The translations under genes and the position numbers were made by a program. Positions 25,652 to 34,587 of a DNA stretch of 64,000 nt are shown piece after piece. A model generated the notes under the pieces. That model searched no databases. It saw nothing but the letters and a program-made list of their open reading frames with translations, and was not told the DNA's origin. Location of the stretch: the NCBI GenBank assembly GCA_017651185.1, contig JAGCDJ010000019.1, positions 1 through 64,000 on the forward strand. Reading direction: 5' to 3'. This stretch comes from Bacteroidales bacterium (GTDB lineage: Bacteria; Bacteroidota; Bacteroidia; Bacteroidales; ML635J-15). Positions within the stretch are counted from its first letter, which is position 1, and each line of letters begins with the position of its first letter.

Positions 25652-26002
25652 TTATTTTTCTGATATACAAATGATTTCAACTATTGTGCCGACCATGCAT
25701 ATACTTGCTGCTAAAGGTTTTGTTTCGTATTTTACAAATACTTCTTTGCCGTCTTCAAGTTTTATGTTGTCGAATTTTTTGAGGTTCGTCGGCTCTAGTT
25801 TTTTCCCGTTGTCGAGGACGAGTACCCATGAGCATCCATCCAATCCTGTGAGGTTCTTCAGCGTGGCATGTACACTGTCGGGACATTGGGATATTTCCTT
25901 GTTATCGGGTTGTGTCTCAATCGAATTTAAAGGTTTGCTGCACGAAATTATCGTGCAGCAAACCATAATTATCAATATTGCAATACTGTTATAGACTTTC
26001 AT
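25652..26002 (-). CDS. Small lipoprotein of unknown function
   Basis: 116 residues from the ATG at 26002; the open frame continues upstream but inside the DUF2723 gene and without a signal sequence. The N-terminus MKVYNSIAILIIMVCCTIISC gives a lipoprotein signal (Cys21). The mature part includes LTGLDGCSWVLVLDNGKKLEP and a C-terminal DGKEVFVKYETK followed by ASICMVGTIVEI, a pattern I know from small, uncharacterised Bacteroidota lipoproteins. It overlaps the end of the upstream DUF2723 gene by 14 bases and is likely translated from the same message. Function unknown. Confidence 0.65.
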   Translation of the reverse strand: MKVYNSIAILIIMVCCTIISCSKPLNSIETQPDNKEISQCPDSVHATLKNLTGLDGCSWVLVLDNGKKLEPTNLKKFDNIKLEDGKEVFVKYETKPLAASICMVGTIVEIICISEK

Positions 26003-29000
26003 ACCAATCGGCGTTTTCGGTGTATATCGGGTAGTATGTGCTAAACATTTCGGTACGTTCGTTCTTTTGGAACAGTGAAACAATCTTGCCGAGGGTTGCA
26101 ATGTTTATCTGTATTTCCTGGGCATTGGTGTTTCGTTTGCTCTTGTCAAGAGTCTTGTAGTATCCGAGTTCAGTTAGGATTGTGTTGATTCCTTCTGCAA
26201 GAATGCTGTCGGCAATTTCGGGTTCACCAGTCTGGTAGTAGCCGTCAACATATTCGCAGTCGAAATATGATATTGGGAACATTGATGGCGGCATTACCGA
26301 GTCGCACCTTGCCATAACTTCTTTGGCCTTTTCTATCTTGCCTTCCTTTACAAGAGTCTTTGCAAGTTCACCGAAATTGTTTCTAATCTTAACAATCTTG
26401 GTTGTGCGAAGTATTGTCTGGTCAATATATACATTCGGGTCGTTGATATTGCCCCAAGTGTAAACATTCATCAGGTTGTTGTACATAATGTCGCTGTTGA
26501 TGTCGCTGTTTGCAACGCCTTCTGGTGCTTTCGCCTTCTTGTTCATCGGAGTGAGTCTATATGCAAAACCTTCGTTGTGGAAATAGTTGTCGAGGTTGAG
26601 CGTGTGACGGCTACCGAGCGATGTGATGTAAATCGGGCGTTCCCAGTCGTTGGTGTTGAGTAGGTCAAGTATCATCATCTCGTTCTTCAGCAAGTATTCT
26701 CTGTTGAGGTCGATGTTGAGTACTGTATCGAAGTAAATTTCAGTTTCGCCGGCAGTATCCTTGTAGAATCCAGGATATACGCAACCGTATTCGATTACTT
26801 TCTTCGGGTCTGCCTTGAACGAGAATTTCTTTGATGGGAATAAGTAATAGGTATCATCCCCTGATTTTACAGAGTTCTTGTCGTTGTTGATGTATGCCAT
26901 AAAATCGGGTAGGGGCATGAATCCGTTTTCCTTGCGTCGTGAGTCAACCATCAGTTGGTCACGGGTGTTTGGTTCGTACTTGATGCGTTCGAGTGTCAAC
27001 GGCATCGGTTTGGCATCATAACTTGCGCATTTCATCTGGTCGATATACCAGTCGGATGCGAAGTATGGCAGACAGCAAATCTTAACATCTGGTCTTATGC
27101 CTTCGACTTCCTGTGCGTACCAAACGGGGAAGGTGTCGTTATCACCGTGGGTGAACAGAATCGCATTCGGAGCGCAGGTTTCCAAGTAGTTGCGAGCGAA
27201 ATCGTGTGCTGCATAGCGGTTGCTGCGGTCGTGGTCGTCCCAGTTTTGTTCTGCCATGATATAAGGCACTGGTGCGCAAATAAGCAATGCGACAATTCCT
27301 GCAACTGCGCCCGGCGTGAACTTCTTGAAAAGTTCGTAGATTGCTGCGGCGCCAAGACCAATCCATATTGCAAATGCGTAGAACGAACCAGCGTATGCAT
27401 AGTCACGTTCACGTGGCTGGATTGGTGTTTGGTTGAGGTAAACCACGATTGCTATACCTGTGAGTATGAACAGCAATGAAACAATCCACCAGTCCTTTGT
27501 GTTCTTCCAAAGCTGATACAAAAGTCCGATGAGACCGAGTATCAAAGGAAGCATGAAGTAGCGGTTGTGTCCTTTGTTGTTTTTGAGGTAGTCGGGCAGG
27601 AGGTTCTGGTCGCCGAGGCGGGCATTGTCCAATGCATCGAAACCAGTAATCCAGTTGCCGTGGATTGTGTTGCCATGTCCCTGAATGTCGTTCTGGCGGC
27701 CAGAGAAATTCCATAGGAAATAGCGCCAATACATCCAGTTAAGCTGATAACTGACGAAGAACTTTATATTGTTAAGTCCTGTCGGTTTCTTCTGTGATGG
27801 TTTCATTCCACCAAAGTCCTTATATACGGCAATGTGTTCGGCTTCGCGGCTGTACATACGCGGGAATACCCTGCATCCGCTTGCCTTGAATACCGGTTTG
27901 AATCTGTGACCTACGCTAACATACTTGTCGCCACGCTTGGTGTAGATTTCGGTTGTGTTCTCGTATTTCTCGAACTGTGCGTTGAAATCCTGTCCGTATA
28001 GCAGAGGACGGTCGCCGTACTGTTCGCGGTTGAGGTAGGAGAGTAGGTTGAACATATCTTCGGGATTGTTCTGGTTCATCGGCGGGTTGGCGTTAGACCT
28101 TATTATTATTATTGCGTAGCTTGAGTAACCGATGAGAATCATGGTCAGGAAAACCATTGCTGTGTTCAGCAGCGACCTGTGCTTCTTTGCGATGAACTTT
28201 ATCAGGCAGAATACTACAGCAGCGATTATCAAGACGTTGAAAAATGCATTTCCTGTAAAGAGCAATGCGCCTGTAAGTATCATTGCGAGAGTCGGGAAGA
28301 TTGTGTTTAGAACAATGCTATCGCTCTTTTGTGTAAAGAAGATGCTGAGAACCAAGCAGGCGATTGTTAGGATTGTCCAAACTATAAGACCTGTGTTGAA
28401 CGGAGCACCAAAGGTGTTGGTGAACAAAAGTTCGAACTTTGATGCAACAACAGCGACACCTGGGATTATTCCCCACATAATCACTGCGATAGCGAGCAGA
28501 GAAATTATGCCTGTAAGCATGAATCCCCAGAATCTGCGAGCGCTAGTTTGTGGCTTGAACTTTCTGTAATAAACAACAAATGCGATTGCAGGGAGTGTAA
28601 GCAAGTTCAGCAGGTGAACACCTATTGCCATACCTTCCATAAGACCGATGAGCAGAATCCATCTTCTTGATGTCGGGTCGTCTACGTCTGAATCGTACCA
28701 TTTTGTTATAGCCCAGAACACTATTGCAGTGAAGAACGATGAGAACGCATAAACTTCGCCTTCGACAGCCGAGAACCAGAAGGTGTCGGAGTAGGTGTAT
28801 GCCAGTGCGCCTATGGTGCTGCATGCCAATATTGCGATAGTGTTACCGACATTGTAGTTGCCATCCTTTGCTATGAGGTGCTTGGCAAGGAAGGTTATTG
28901 TCCAGAAGAGGAACAATATAGTGAATGCGCTTGCCAGTGCCGACATTGAGTTTATCATCATAGCCACTTGTTCGGGACCTGATGCAAACATTGCAAAGAA

Positions 29001-29192
29001 TCTTGCTATTACCATGAAGAACGGTGCTCCAGGGGGGTGTCCGATTTGCATTTTGTTTGATGAGGAAATGAATTCTCCGCAGTCCCAGAAGCTGACAGTT
29101 GGTTCTATCGTCAGCAGGTAGGTGATTGCTGCTACTAGAAATACCGCCCATCCGGTAATGGTATTCAGCAGTTTAAATCTTTTTTCAGTCAT
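25989..29192 (-). CDS. DUF2723 family membrane protein (protein O-mannosyltransferase-like, TMEM260-related)
   Basis: 1067 residues. The N-terminal ~550 residues carry about a dozen hydrophobic helices and the family hallmark YLLTIEPTVSFWDCGEFI followed by KMQIGHPPGAPFF, where an acidic residue in the first luminal loop is typical of GT-C glycosyltransferases. The C-terminal ~450 residues are soluble and contain FTHGDNDTFPVWYAQEV and the YITSLGSRHTLNLDNYF region. Human TMEM260, from the same family, is an O-mannosyltransferase; for Bacteroidota a role in protein O-glycosylation is plausible but inferred. The gene has its own -7 element (29218-29225), and a small lipoprotein overlaps its 3' end. 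Confidence 0.85.
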   Translation of the reverse strand: MTEKRFKLLNTITGWAVFLVAAITYLLTIEPTVSFWDCGEFISSSNKMQIGHPPGAPFFMVIARFFAMFASGPEQVAMMINSMSALASAFTILFLFWTITFLAKHLIAKDGNYNVGNTIAILACSTIGALAYTYSDTFWFSAVEGEVYAFSSFFTAIVFWAITKWYDSDVDDPTSRRWILLIGLMEGMAIGVHLLNLLTLPAIAFVVYYRKFKPQTSARRFWGFMLTGIISLLAIAVIMWGIIPGVAVVASKFELLFTNTFGAPFNTGLIVWTILTIACLVLSIFFTQKSDSIVLNTIFPTLAMILTGALLFTGNAFFNVLIIAAVVFCLIKFIAKKHRSLLNTAMVFLTMILIGYSSYAIIIIRSNANPPMNQNNPEDMFNLLSYLNREQYGDRPLLYGQDFNAQFEKYENTTEIYTKRGDKYVSVGHRFKPVFKASGCRVFPRMYSREAEHIAVYKDFGGMKPSQKKPTGLNNIKFFVSYQLNWMYWRYFLWNFSGRQNDIQGHGNTIHGNWITGFDALDNARLGDQNLLPDYLKNNKGHNRYFMLPLILGLIGLLYQLWKNTKDWWIVSLLFILTGIAIVVYLNQTPIQPRERDYAYAGSFYAFAIWIGLGAAAIYELFKKFTPGAVAGIVALLICAPVPYIMAEQNWDDHDRSNRYAAHDFARNYLETCAPNAILFTHGDNDTFPVWYAQEVEGIRPDVKICCLPYFASDWYIDQMKCASYDAKPMPLTLERIKYEPNTRDQLMVDSRRKENGFMPLPDFMAYINNDKNSVKSGDDTYYLFPSKKFSFKADPKKVIEYGCVYPGFYKDTAGETEIYFDTVLNIDLNREYLLKNEMMILDLLNTNDWERPIYITSLGSRHTLNLDNYFHNEGFAYRLTPMNKKAKAPEGVANSDINSDIMYNNLMNVYTWGNINDPNVYIDQTILRTTKIVKIRNNFGELAKTLVKEGKIEKAKEVMARCDSVMPPSMFPISYFDCEYVDGYYQTGEPEIADSILAEGINTILTELGYYKTLDKSKRNTNAQEIQINIATLGKIVSLFQKNERTEMFSTYYPIYTENADWYESL

Positions 29193-29217
29193 TACAGTTT
29201 AAATTTTTATGAAATTG

Positions 29218-29225
29218 CAAAGATA
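29218..29225 (-). promoter_or_regulatory. -7 promoter element for the DUF2723 gene
   Basis: TATCTTTG on the minus strand, 25 bases before the start at 29192. The rest of the 29193-29308 gap holds the palindrome at 29286. Confidence 0.65.
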
Positions 29226-29285
29226 GGATTTTTATTGATTCAATGGTTCAAAAAACGGGTTGTCTTGAATGTTATTTTTTTGTGT

Positions 29286-29305
29286 TCTCGCAATGCATTG
29301 CGAGA
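29286..29305. repeat. 20-bp perfect palindrome related to the RAYT palindromes
   Basis: TCTCGCAATGCATTGCGAGA is self-complementary over its full length and shares the CAATGCATTG centre with the palindromes at 8190 and 8566. It lies three bases downstream of the thioredoxin-fold gene's stop and may also serve as a transcript end. Confidence 0.7.
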
Positions 29306-29308
29306 CTA

Positions 29309-30679
29309 CTATTTTTCGTATTTGTTTATTAACTCAACAATTTTTGACGAATCGAAGTCCTTGTCAATGATAATGTTGTTTTCGTTGAGGAGGTACATGC
29401 GAGGGGTTTTGTAGGTGCCGTAATCGTAGTCGTATGTGCCAACGCCTTCTGGGTCGCTGACATTTATCCAGTTGAGTTCGTTTTCGGCGATGTATTCCTT
29501 CCACTGGTCGTATTCGGCTTCGGTATATACGGCAAAGACTTCTGCGCCCATTGCTTTAAGGGTGGGGTAGTCTGCTTGTATGTAGCCGACTTTCTCGATG
29601 CAGACTTCGCATTCGGAATCCCAGAAAACTAGAATCTTGTATTTTGATTTCTGTCCGTACAGCGAATGGTTTTGTCCATTTTGGTCGGGAAGCACAATGT
29701 CCTTGCCTTGCATTCCGATGACATTATATTTGGTAATATCGTATTCCCATTTCATAACCGTGTAGTCATAGTCGGACATCCACCAAGGCTTTTCTTTGTA
29801 GTATTTGTCGAACAGATAGCATGCTACCGCTTCGAGTCTTAGGTCTGGGTGGTAAATGCGATTTATTGATGTGTAACTTAATACTAGTTTGTTAAGTATG
29901 TATTTCCTGAATTCGCTCTTCGGGTCGGTAAATAGGACAAGGTGTTCGGCGTTTGCAATTGCTACCATAATATTGTCGGCGTATGCATTGATATTTTTTT
30001 CGCAGTATTTTTCAATGAACCTGCGGAACGAGTATTCTGGTGTGTTCAGCAGGTCTGGATTTGATAAGTCGAGGTCGGTAATGGGATTGTAGTCTGCCCA
30101 TTGTGCTCCGAATGCCATTTTGTAGAGGTTATAAAGGAAATCGCCTTTTTTCTGCTTTTTCATTTCGCTCTGGAGAAAGTCAAGGTATTGGCTGTTGATG
30201 CTGTCAATTTCCTTTTTGATTTCAATGGTATCATACCCCCAATGCTTATTTCCCGCTAAAATCATCGTTTTGTCGTCCAGTTGTTTTCTGTATTCGAGTA
30301 TCGTTTTATGTGCCTCGTTGAACGACTTGCTTGTTTCGTCTCCGCTTACTTTCAAATGATTAGCAGGGTCTTCGATGTCGGTGGAAAGTGTAAGAGTTTT
30401 CTTGTTGTTGGCAAAGTGGAAGTCGAACAATTTTTCCCCTTTTATAAATATATAGTATATTCCTTGTGGCAAAGTGTTTTTTCCTTTGAATTCAGCGATT
30501 CCGTTCTTGCATTTTGTCGAATCGAGCGTAAGGCTTTCGAATCCGTGATACTGAGCGAGATAAACATACTGGTCGGGAAAGTTTTGTATCTCCATTTTAA
30601 TGCTGTAAGCCCTTGCCGAAACGGCAAAGGCTTGCAGTGTAATTATTGTCAGAAGGATTCTATTGATTGTTTTTCTCAT
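29309..30679 (-). CDS. Exported DUF4369 / TlpA-like thioredoxin-fold protein (CEVC active site)
   Basis: 456 residues. Signal peptide ~1-24 (ending VSARA). Residues ~27-115 are the beta-sandwich DUF4369-type domain (YSIKMEIQNFPDQYVYLAQY). A helical middle region follows, and a C-terminal thioredoxin fold from ~320 has the redox pair Cys357/Cys360 in WDSECEVCIEKV, then MGAEVFAVYTE, with the cis-Pro region near TPRMYLL. The Cys-Glu-Val-Cys spacing is preserved, but the inner residues differ from the usual CxPC or CGHC, so its redox potential may be unusual. The start overlaps the end of the upstream homologue by 20 bases; the two form an operon. Likely a periplasmic thiol reductase. Confidence 0.82.
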   Translation of the reverse strand: MRKTINRILLTIITLQAFAVSARAYSIKMEIQNFPDQYVYLAQYHGFESLTLDSTKCKNGIAEFKGKNTLPQGIYYIFIKGEKLFDFHFANNKKTLTLSTDIEDPANHLKVSGDETSKSFNEAHKTILEYRKQLDDKTMILAGNKHWGYDTIEIKKEIDSINSQYLDFLQSEMKKQKKGDFLYNLYKMAFGAQWADYNPITDLDLSNPDLLNTPEYSFRRFIEKYCEKNINAYADNIMVAIANAEHLVLFTDPKSEFRKYILNKLVLSYTSINRIYHPDLRLEAVACYLFDKYYKEKPWWMSDYDYTVMKWEYDITKYNVIGMQGKDIVLPDQNGQNHSLYGQKSKYKILVFWDSECEVCIEKVGYIQADYPTLKAMGAEVFAVYTEAEYDQWKEYIAENELNWINVSDPEGVGTYDYDYGTYKTPRMYLLNENNIIIDKDFDSSKIVELINKYEK

Positions 30680-32159
30680 GTTCTTCTTTCCGTTTCTCGA
30701 ACATTATCAGGTCCTTGATGTTTTCTACATTCAAGCGCTTGCCGACAATCTTCTTGTTCTTGTCGAGTACATAAATGACAGGTGTGCTGTAGATGTCGTA
30801 GTAGTCGCGGAACTTTGAATGCGGGTAAGGTCCGTCCCAGACATTTATCCAATGGTCGTCTTTGATGTCCTTGTCGTTGATGAATTCCTGCCATTCCTTT
30901 TTGTCGTACTGGGTGTAGATGGCAAACACCTTTACGCCCATGTCTTTGAGAGTGTCGCGGAATTCCTTGATGAGCTTTGGAACTTCCTTCTTGCAGTGTC
31001 CGCATGATGGTTCCCAGAAAATCAGCACTGTGAAGTCTGACTTTATGTCGTGAAGGTTGTAGTAGCGGTCGTCAACGCTTTGCATTCTTGTTAGGTTGTA
31101 TGCAACGCTTCCGAGGCGGGTAGGGGTAATCTTTTCAACTCTTTCTTTCAGTTTAGACATGAATGCAGTATCTGCCCATTCTGCTTTCCCGCTCAGGTAC
31201 CAGTCTTCGGCGATAGCAACAAATACAGCATCGTAGCCCATTATTTTGGATTCCTCGAAGTAGTTGAGTAGGTGCGAAAGTGTGTATTTGTATATCAGCG
31301 AATCACCTTTCATAAGGCCTTTTTCGTAAGACATCTGTATGACATTGTGGGCGTCGACAATCAGAGAGTCGGGTGATGGAACCACCATCTTCTCGAAATA
31401 ATAGTTGAGTTTTGATTCGTAGATAGGTGTGCGTACAAGACCTTCTTCCTCGAAGTCGATGTAGTCGAAGTAGTGCTTCTTGTAGTATTTGTACTGGAAA
31501 GTAGAGTCGGTGATTACTCCGTTTTCATCGCGAGGGAAATCAGGAATTTCGACATCGTGCATCGAGCGCATGATTGAACCGAACAGAGTGCCTTTGTTTT
31601 CGTTTTCAACCTTTTTCATGTATTCGAGGCGACGTTCGTTAAGGTTTCTCATCTTTTCGTATTCGGCTTCCTTTGCGTCCTTGTCATCGCCAGCCTTCTT
31701 TATCGCCTTTTCAATTTCCATGCGTTCGGTCTGCAGGTCCATCATGTGGCGCTGGTAGTTGTTGAAGGCAACATTTTCGGGACTTCCTTTGATTTTCATG
31801 TTCTTGACATAGTTTGCAGTGTCGGTTTCAATCGAGAAGTTACGCTGACCTTCGGGACCCATCAGGAACTCAAAGAAATTCATGTTGCGCGACGGCATTA
31901 CGACAAGATAGATTCCCTTGTGGATGTCCTTGTTGCCTTTCATTGCTCCGTATCCGTTTGCATCCACAGGTATGGTGTCGATTACATATTTCTTTTCGCC
32001 AAGGTGATGCCCAACGTATATTACGGTGTCGCTTACCCCTTTTATAGTAAATTCGATGTTGTACTTGTAGTTTTCCTTTCCTGTTTTGCCCTTTTTCTGT
32101 GCAAAAGTGGCGAAACTGCAAATAGTCATAACCAAGATAATAATGCCTAACTTTTTCAT
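30660..32159 (-). CDS. Exported TlpA-like thioredoxin-fold protein with DUF4369/DUF5106-like domains (CGHC)
   Basis: 499 residues from the ATG at 32159, which begins MKKLGIIILV; an ATG three codons earlier is also possible. The signal peptide ends TFAQ. The N-terminal region resembles DUF4369 (YNIEFTIKGVSDTVIYVGHH), then a long helical DUF5106-like part, and a thioredoxin fold at the C-terminus with Cys386/Cys389 in WEPSCGHCKKEVPKLI, MGVKVFAIYTQYD and the cis-Pro site STPVIYVLD. It is a paralogue of the next gene, with which it overlaps by 20 bases. Probable periplasmic disulfide-exchange protein. The minus-strand promoter element at 32186-32193 serves both. Confidence 0.85.
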   Translation of the reverse strand: MKKLGIIILVMTICSFATFAQKKGKTGKENYKYNIEFTIKGVSDTVIYVGHHLGEKKYVIDTIPVDANGYGAMKGNKDIHKGIYLVVMPSRNMNFFEFLMGPEGQRNFSIETDTANYVKNMKIKGSPENVAFNNYQRHMMDLQTERMEIEKAIKKAGDDKDAKEAEYEKMRNLNERRLEYMKKVENENKGTLFGSIMRSMHDVEIPDFPRDENGVITDSTFQYKYYKKHYFDYIDFEEEGLVRTPIYESKLNYYFEKMVVPSPDSLIVDAHNVIQMSYEKGLMKGDSLIYKYTLSHLLNYFEESKIMGYDAVFVAIAEDWYLSGKAEWADTAFMSKLKERVEKITPTRLGSVAYNLTRMQSVDDRYYNLHDIKSDFTVLIFWEPSCGHCKKEVPKLIKEFRDTLKDMGVKVFAIYTQYDKKEWQEFINDKDIKDDHWINVWDGPYPHSKFRDYYDIYSTPVIYVLDKNKKIVGKRLNVENIKDLIMFEKRKEEHEKNNQ

Positions 32160-32185
32160 GAGTCTCATTATTTAATTCAGAACTG

Positions 32186-32193
32186 CAAAATTA
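32186..32193 (-). promoter_or_regulatory. -7 promoter element for the two TlpA-like genes
   Basis: TAATTTTG on the minus strand, 26 bases before the start at 32159. Confidence 0.6.
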
Positions 32194-32257
32194 GAATTTT
32201 TATTGGAACGAAGTCTTATAAAGATTTTAAAAATCTTAAAGAAATGTGAAGCAAAGA

Positions 32258-32305
32258 TTTATTTACGATTTACGATTTTTGATTTACGATTGTCGATTTA
32301 TGATT
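32258..32305. repeat. AT-rich TTACGATTT-type repeat
   Basis: A run of near-repeats of the form tttacgattt / gattgtcgatttatgattgtcgat between two minus-strand genes. Similar words occur at 10828-10855 and 19562-19590. No gene is seen in the 32160-32343 gap. Confidence 0.5.
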
Positions 32306-32343
32306 GTCGATGGATAATCATCACCAACGGTGTCATGCTGAAC

Positions 32344-34275
32344 TTACTTTTCATTCGGAACCAAGGCGTCATTATTCATGATGTATCGTTCGAGTGCTTG
32401 GTAAATATCTATAAGCTTGGCGTTTTCGTTATTGTCGGTTGGTATTAGCGACAGGTTGTTGTTCGAGTTGTCGAACTTGAATGTTTTGTCTTTGGTTATG
32501 AAATAGTCGTCGAACGTTATTGCTTTCAGTTTTCTGTCCTCTCCGAAAAGCGGTGCAAAAGTTTTTGTTGTGAAGTTGCTGCTTGTGTCAAGTCCTGAAT
32601 TAAGCCACGCAACGTTTTGCGGAACTATGATGCCACAAGTATGCTTCATGTAGGCAAGTATGCTCGGAGCAATGCTGCGGTGGGTGACGATTGGAGAAAA
32701 ACGTTTACAATCTTTTAGCATTGGCGACCAAATGATTAATGGAACATGATAGTTGTCGATGACGTTGCTTCTGTCCTTGGTGTTGAACTTGTGGTCGCCA
32801 GTAATTACGAATATTGTCCTGTCAAATTGTTCGCATTGTTCGTATTCCTTGAAAAATGTTTTCAGGCAGTCGTCGGCGTACATGAACGATGCGTTTTCCT
32901 TTATGGGGGTTGTTGACTTGCCCTTTTGTGGCAAGGCGTTGTACTTGCTTATGTACTCGTCGGTGTTCGGGTACGAGAACGGGTCGTGGGTGGAGAGTGT
33001 GAGGTAGATGTCCAAGCGTGGTTTGTCATCGTTCTTTACATCCGTTAGCGAGTGCGAAAGCATGTATCCGTCGAGAAGTCCCCAGGTGTTTCTTTGTTCA
33101 ACAGATTCGTATTCTGGACTATCATAGAACATTTTCATTGAGTTGTTTTGGGCAAATATGTCCATGTCGTCGAAGCCGTACCAGCCGCCGTAGAAGAACG
33201 TATTCTTGTAGCCATTGTCGTGAAGAATTGTCGCCAATGTGTTGAAGTTTGGCACGTCGCGCCTGTACGACATAAATCCATTTTCGCCAAAAGGCAATGC
33301 TCCGAGTATTGACGGCAGTGCTCCGAAAGTGCGTTCCGATGTCGAAAGGCAGTTCTCCCAGACTAGCGAATGTTCCGACAGAGAGTCGAGGAATGGTGTT
33401 GCCGATGCTATGGTGCTATTTTTCCCGCTTATGTAGTTGCAAAGTCCTTCGACTATGATTATGACTATGTTGGGTTTATCCTCGCTCTTTGCAAGGTAGT
33501 TGGTTAGAATGTCGGGAGTTTCGTCCTTGTGCAAGAATGGGTAGTGGTAGTCAACAAATTCGTAGTTGGGAAAATACGATGCAAATTCTTCCGATTTTTC
33601 TTTTAGTTCGTTTGCAGTAAACTGTATGGTTGAACTGTTGTTTTTCAGACAGTTGAGTAGGTAGACCGTCTTGTTTTCTACTATGTAGTATTCTCGTTCG
33701 TGTCTGAACTTTTCCCTGTCTAGTCCTGGGAAAAATATGCAGCATGTCAATATTGCTAGCATAGTGATTTTTATCCATTTGGGTATGCAAACCTTTTTTC
33801 TCGGAATTGCTGTAAATGCTATTGAGATGATGATGATTCCGATAATTATAGGAATGTTGTATGAACCGTTTGCCTTTATTGTCACATAAAGTTCCTTGGG
33901 AGAATATCCGGTAATGATTCCGTCGAGAGGAATATGTGTTACCGCAAAATAACCGGTTAGAAGCATCGACATGCAGATGTATGCACCAAAGATGAACCTG
34001 ATGACTATGTTTGCCGCAGTAAGCGATAGCAGGTTGAGAGCCGAGTATAATAAGAATAGGAGTACGACAATCCATCCGGTATAGGCAATGTCGGTAAAGA
34101 ATCCTATAAGGCAGTTGATGATTATTTCTGATTGGTAGTCGGTGAGAAAAAGTGCAATGCCCTCAGCAATCCTTATTATCAGCATCATGCAAAACAGCAT
34201 AAGGACTTCGGAACAATATTCGTTATGCGGTTTGAATATGGCTTTGAGCCGTTCGTTGAATCCTTTGCGTTCCAT
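32344..34275 (-). CDS. LTA-synthase-like membrane sulfatase-fold phosphotransferase
   Basis: 643 residues. About five membrane helices occupy residues ~20-190 and a soluble alkaline-phosphatase/sulfatase domain spans ~265-600. The domain begins PNIVIIIVEGLCNYI, with the metal-binding acidic residue after the first strand. The expected Thr nucleophile lies in CLSTSERTFGALPSIL, and STHDPFSYP and VITGDHKFN supply later metal ligands. This is the lipoteichoic-acid-synthase / phosphoglycerol transferase architecture. Gram-negative members transfer phosphoglycerol or phosphoethanolamine to envelope glycans; the substrate here is unknown. The gene is on its own, 185 bases upstream of the TlpA pair. 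Confidence 0.85.
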   Translation of the reverse strand: MERKGFNERLKAIFKPHNEYCSEVLMLFCMMLIIRIAEGIALFLTDYQSEIIINCLIGFFTDIAYTGWIVVLLFLLYSALNLLSLTAANIVIRFIFGAYICMSMLLTGYFAVTHIPLDGIITGYSPKELYVTIKANGSYNIPIIIGIIIISIAFTAIPRKKVCIPKWIKITMLAILTCCIFFPGLDREKFRHEREYYIVENKTVYLLNCLKNNSSTIQFTANELKEKSEEFASYFPNYEFVDYHYPFLHKDETPDILTNYLAKSEDKPNIVIIIVEGLCNYISGKNSTIASATPFLDSLSEHSLVWENCLSTSERTFGALPSILGALPFGENGFMSYRRDVPNFNTLATILHDNGYKNTFFYGGWYGFDDMDIFAQNNSMKMFYDSPEYESVEQRNTWGLLDGYMLSHSLTDVKNDDKPRLDIYLTLSTHDPFSYPNTDEYISKYNALPQKGKSTTPIKENASFMYADDCLKTFFKEYEQCEQFDRTIFVITGDHKFNTKDRSNVIDNYHVPLIIWSPMLKDCKRFSPIVTHRSIAPSILAYMKHTCGIIVPQNVAWLNSGLDTSSNFTTKTFAPLFGEDRKLKAITFDDYFITKDKTFKFDNSNNNLSLIPTDNNENAKLIDIYQALERYIMNNDALVPNEK

Positions 34276-34331
34276 TGTGTTTAACTATGCTTGATAATAA
34301 ACATCCTTTTCTTAAATTTATTGCCGCAAAT

Positions 34332-34363
34332 AAAAAAAACTGCAAGTTTTGCTCGCAGTTTTT
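34332..34363 (-). terminator. Hairpin terminator downstream of tRNA-Arg
   Basis: AAAACTGC (34336-34343) pairs with GCAGTTTT (34355-34362) around a small loop with flanking A/T runs on both sides. On the minus strand it lies just after the tRNA 3' end, so it can stop tRNA transcription, and may also work on the other strand. Confidence 0.75.
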
Positions 34364-34366
34364 CGG

Positions 34367-34441
34367 TGACCCATGAAGAATTCGAATCCTCAACCTTCTG
34401 ATCCGTAGTCAGATGCTCTAATCCAATTGAGCTAATGGGCC
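34367..34441 (-). tRNA. tRNA-Arg (anticodon ACG)
   Basis: Read on the minus strand, the acceptor stem GGCCCAT pairs with ATGGGTC. The D-arm begins TAGCTCAATTGG, the anticodon arm is TCTGA-CTACGGA-TCAGA with anticodon ACG, and the T-arm has the GGTTCGAATTCC-like form (GAGGATTCGAATTCTTC). After the discriminator A the chromosome reads CCG, so the final CCA is incomplete in DNA and would be finished by tRNA nucleotidyltransferase. A34 in this tRNA is normally deaminated to inosine to read CGU, CGC and CGA. Confidence 0.92.
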
Positions 34442-34587
34442 AAAATTTTCGACTGCAAAGGTACTGCTTTCTGCCGAATTGGCAAGAAAAAAAATGATTT
34501 TTTTTGCAAAAAGTGATATGCGCGGTAATTTGCTTGTAATTAATAAGTTCCTTCTTTGTGACTTTGCAGTCAGTCGGTTTGTGTGAC

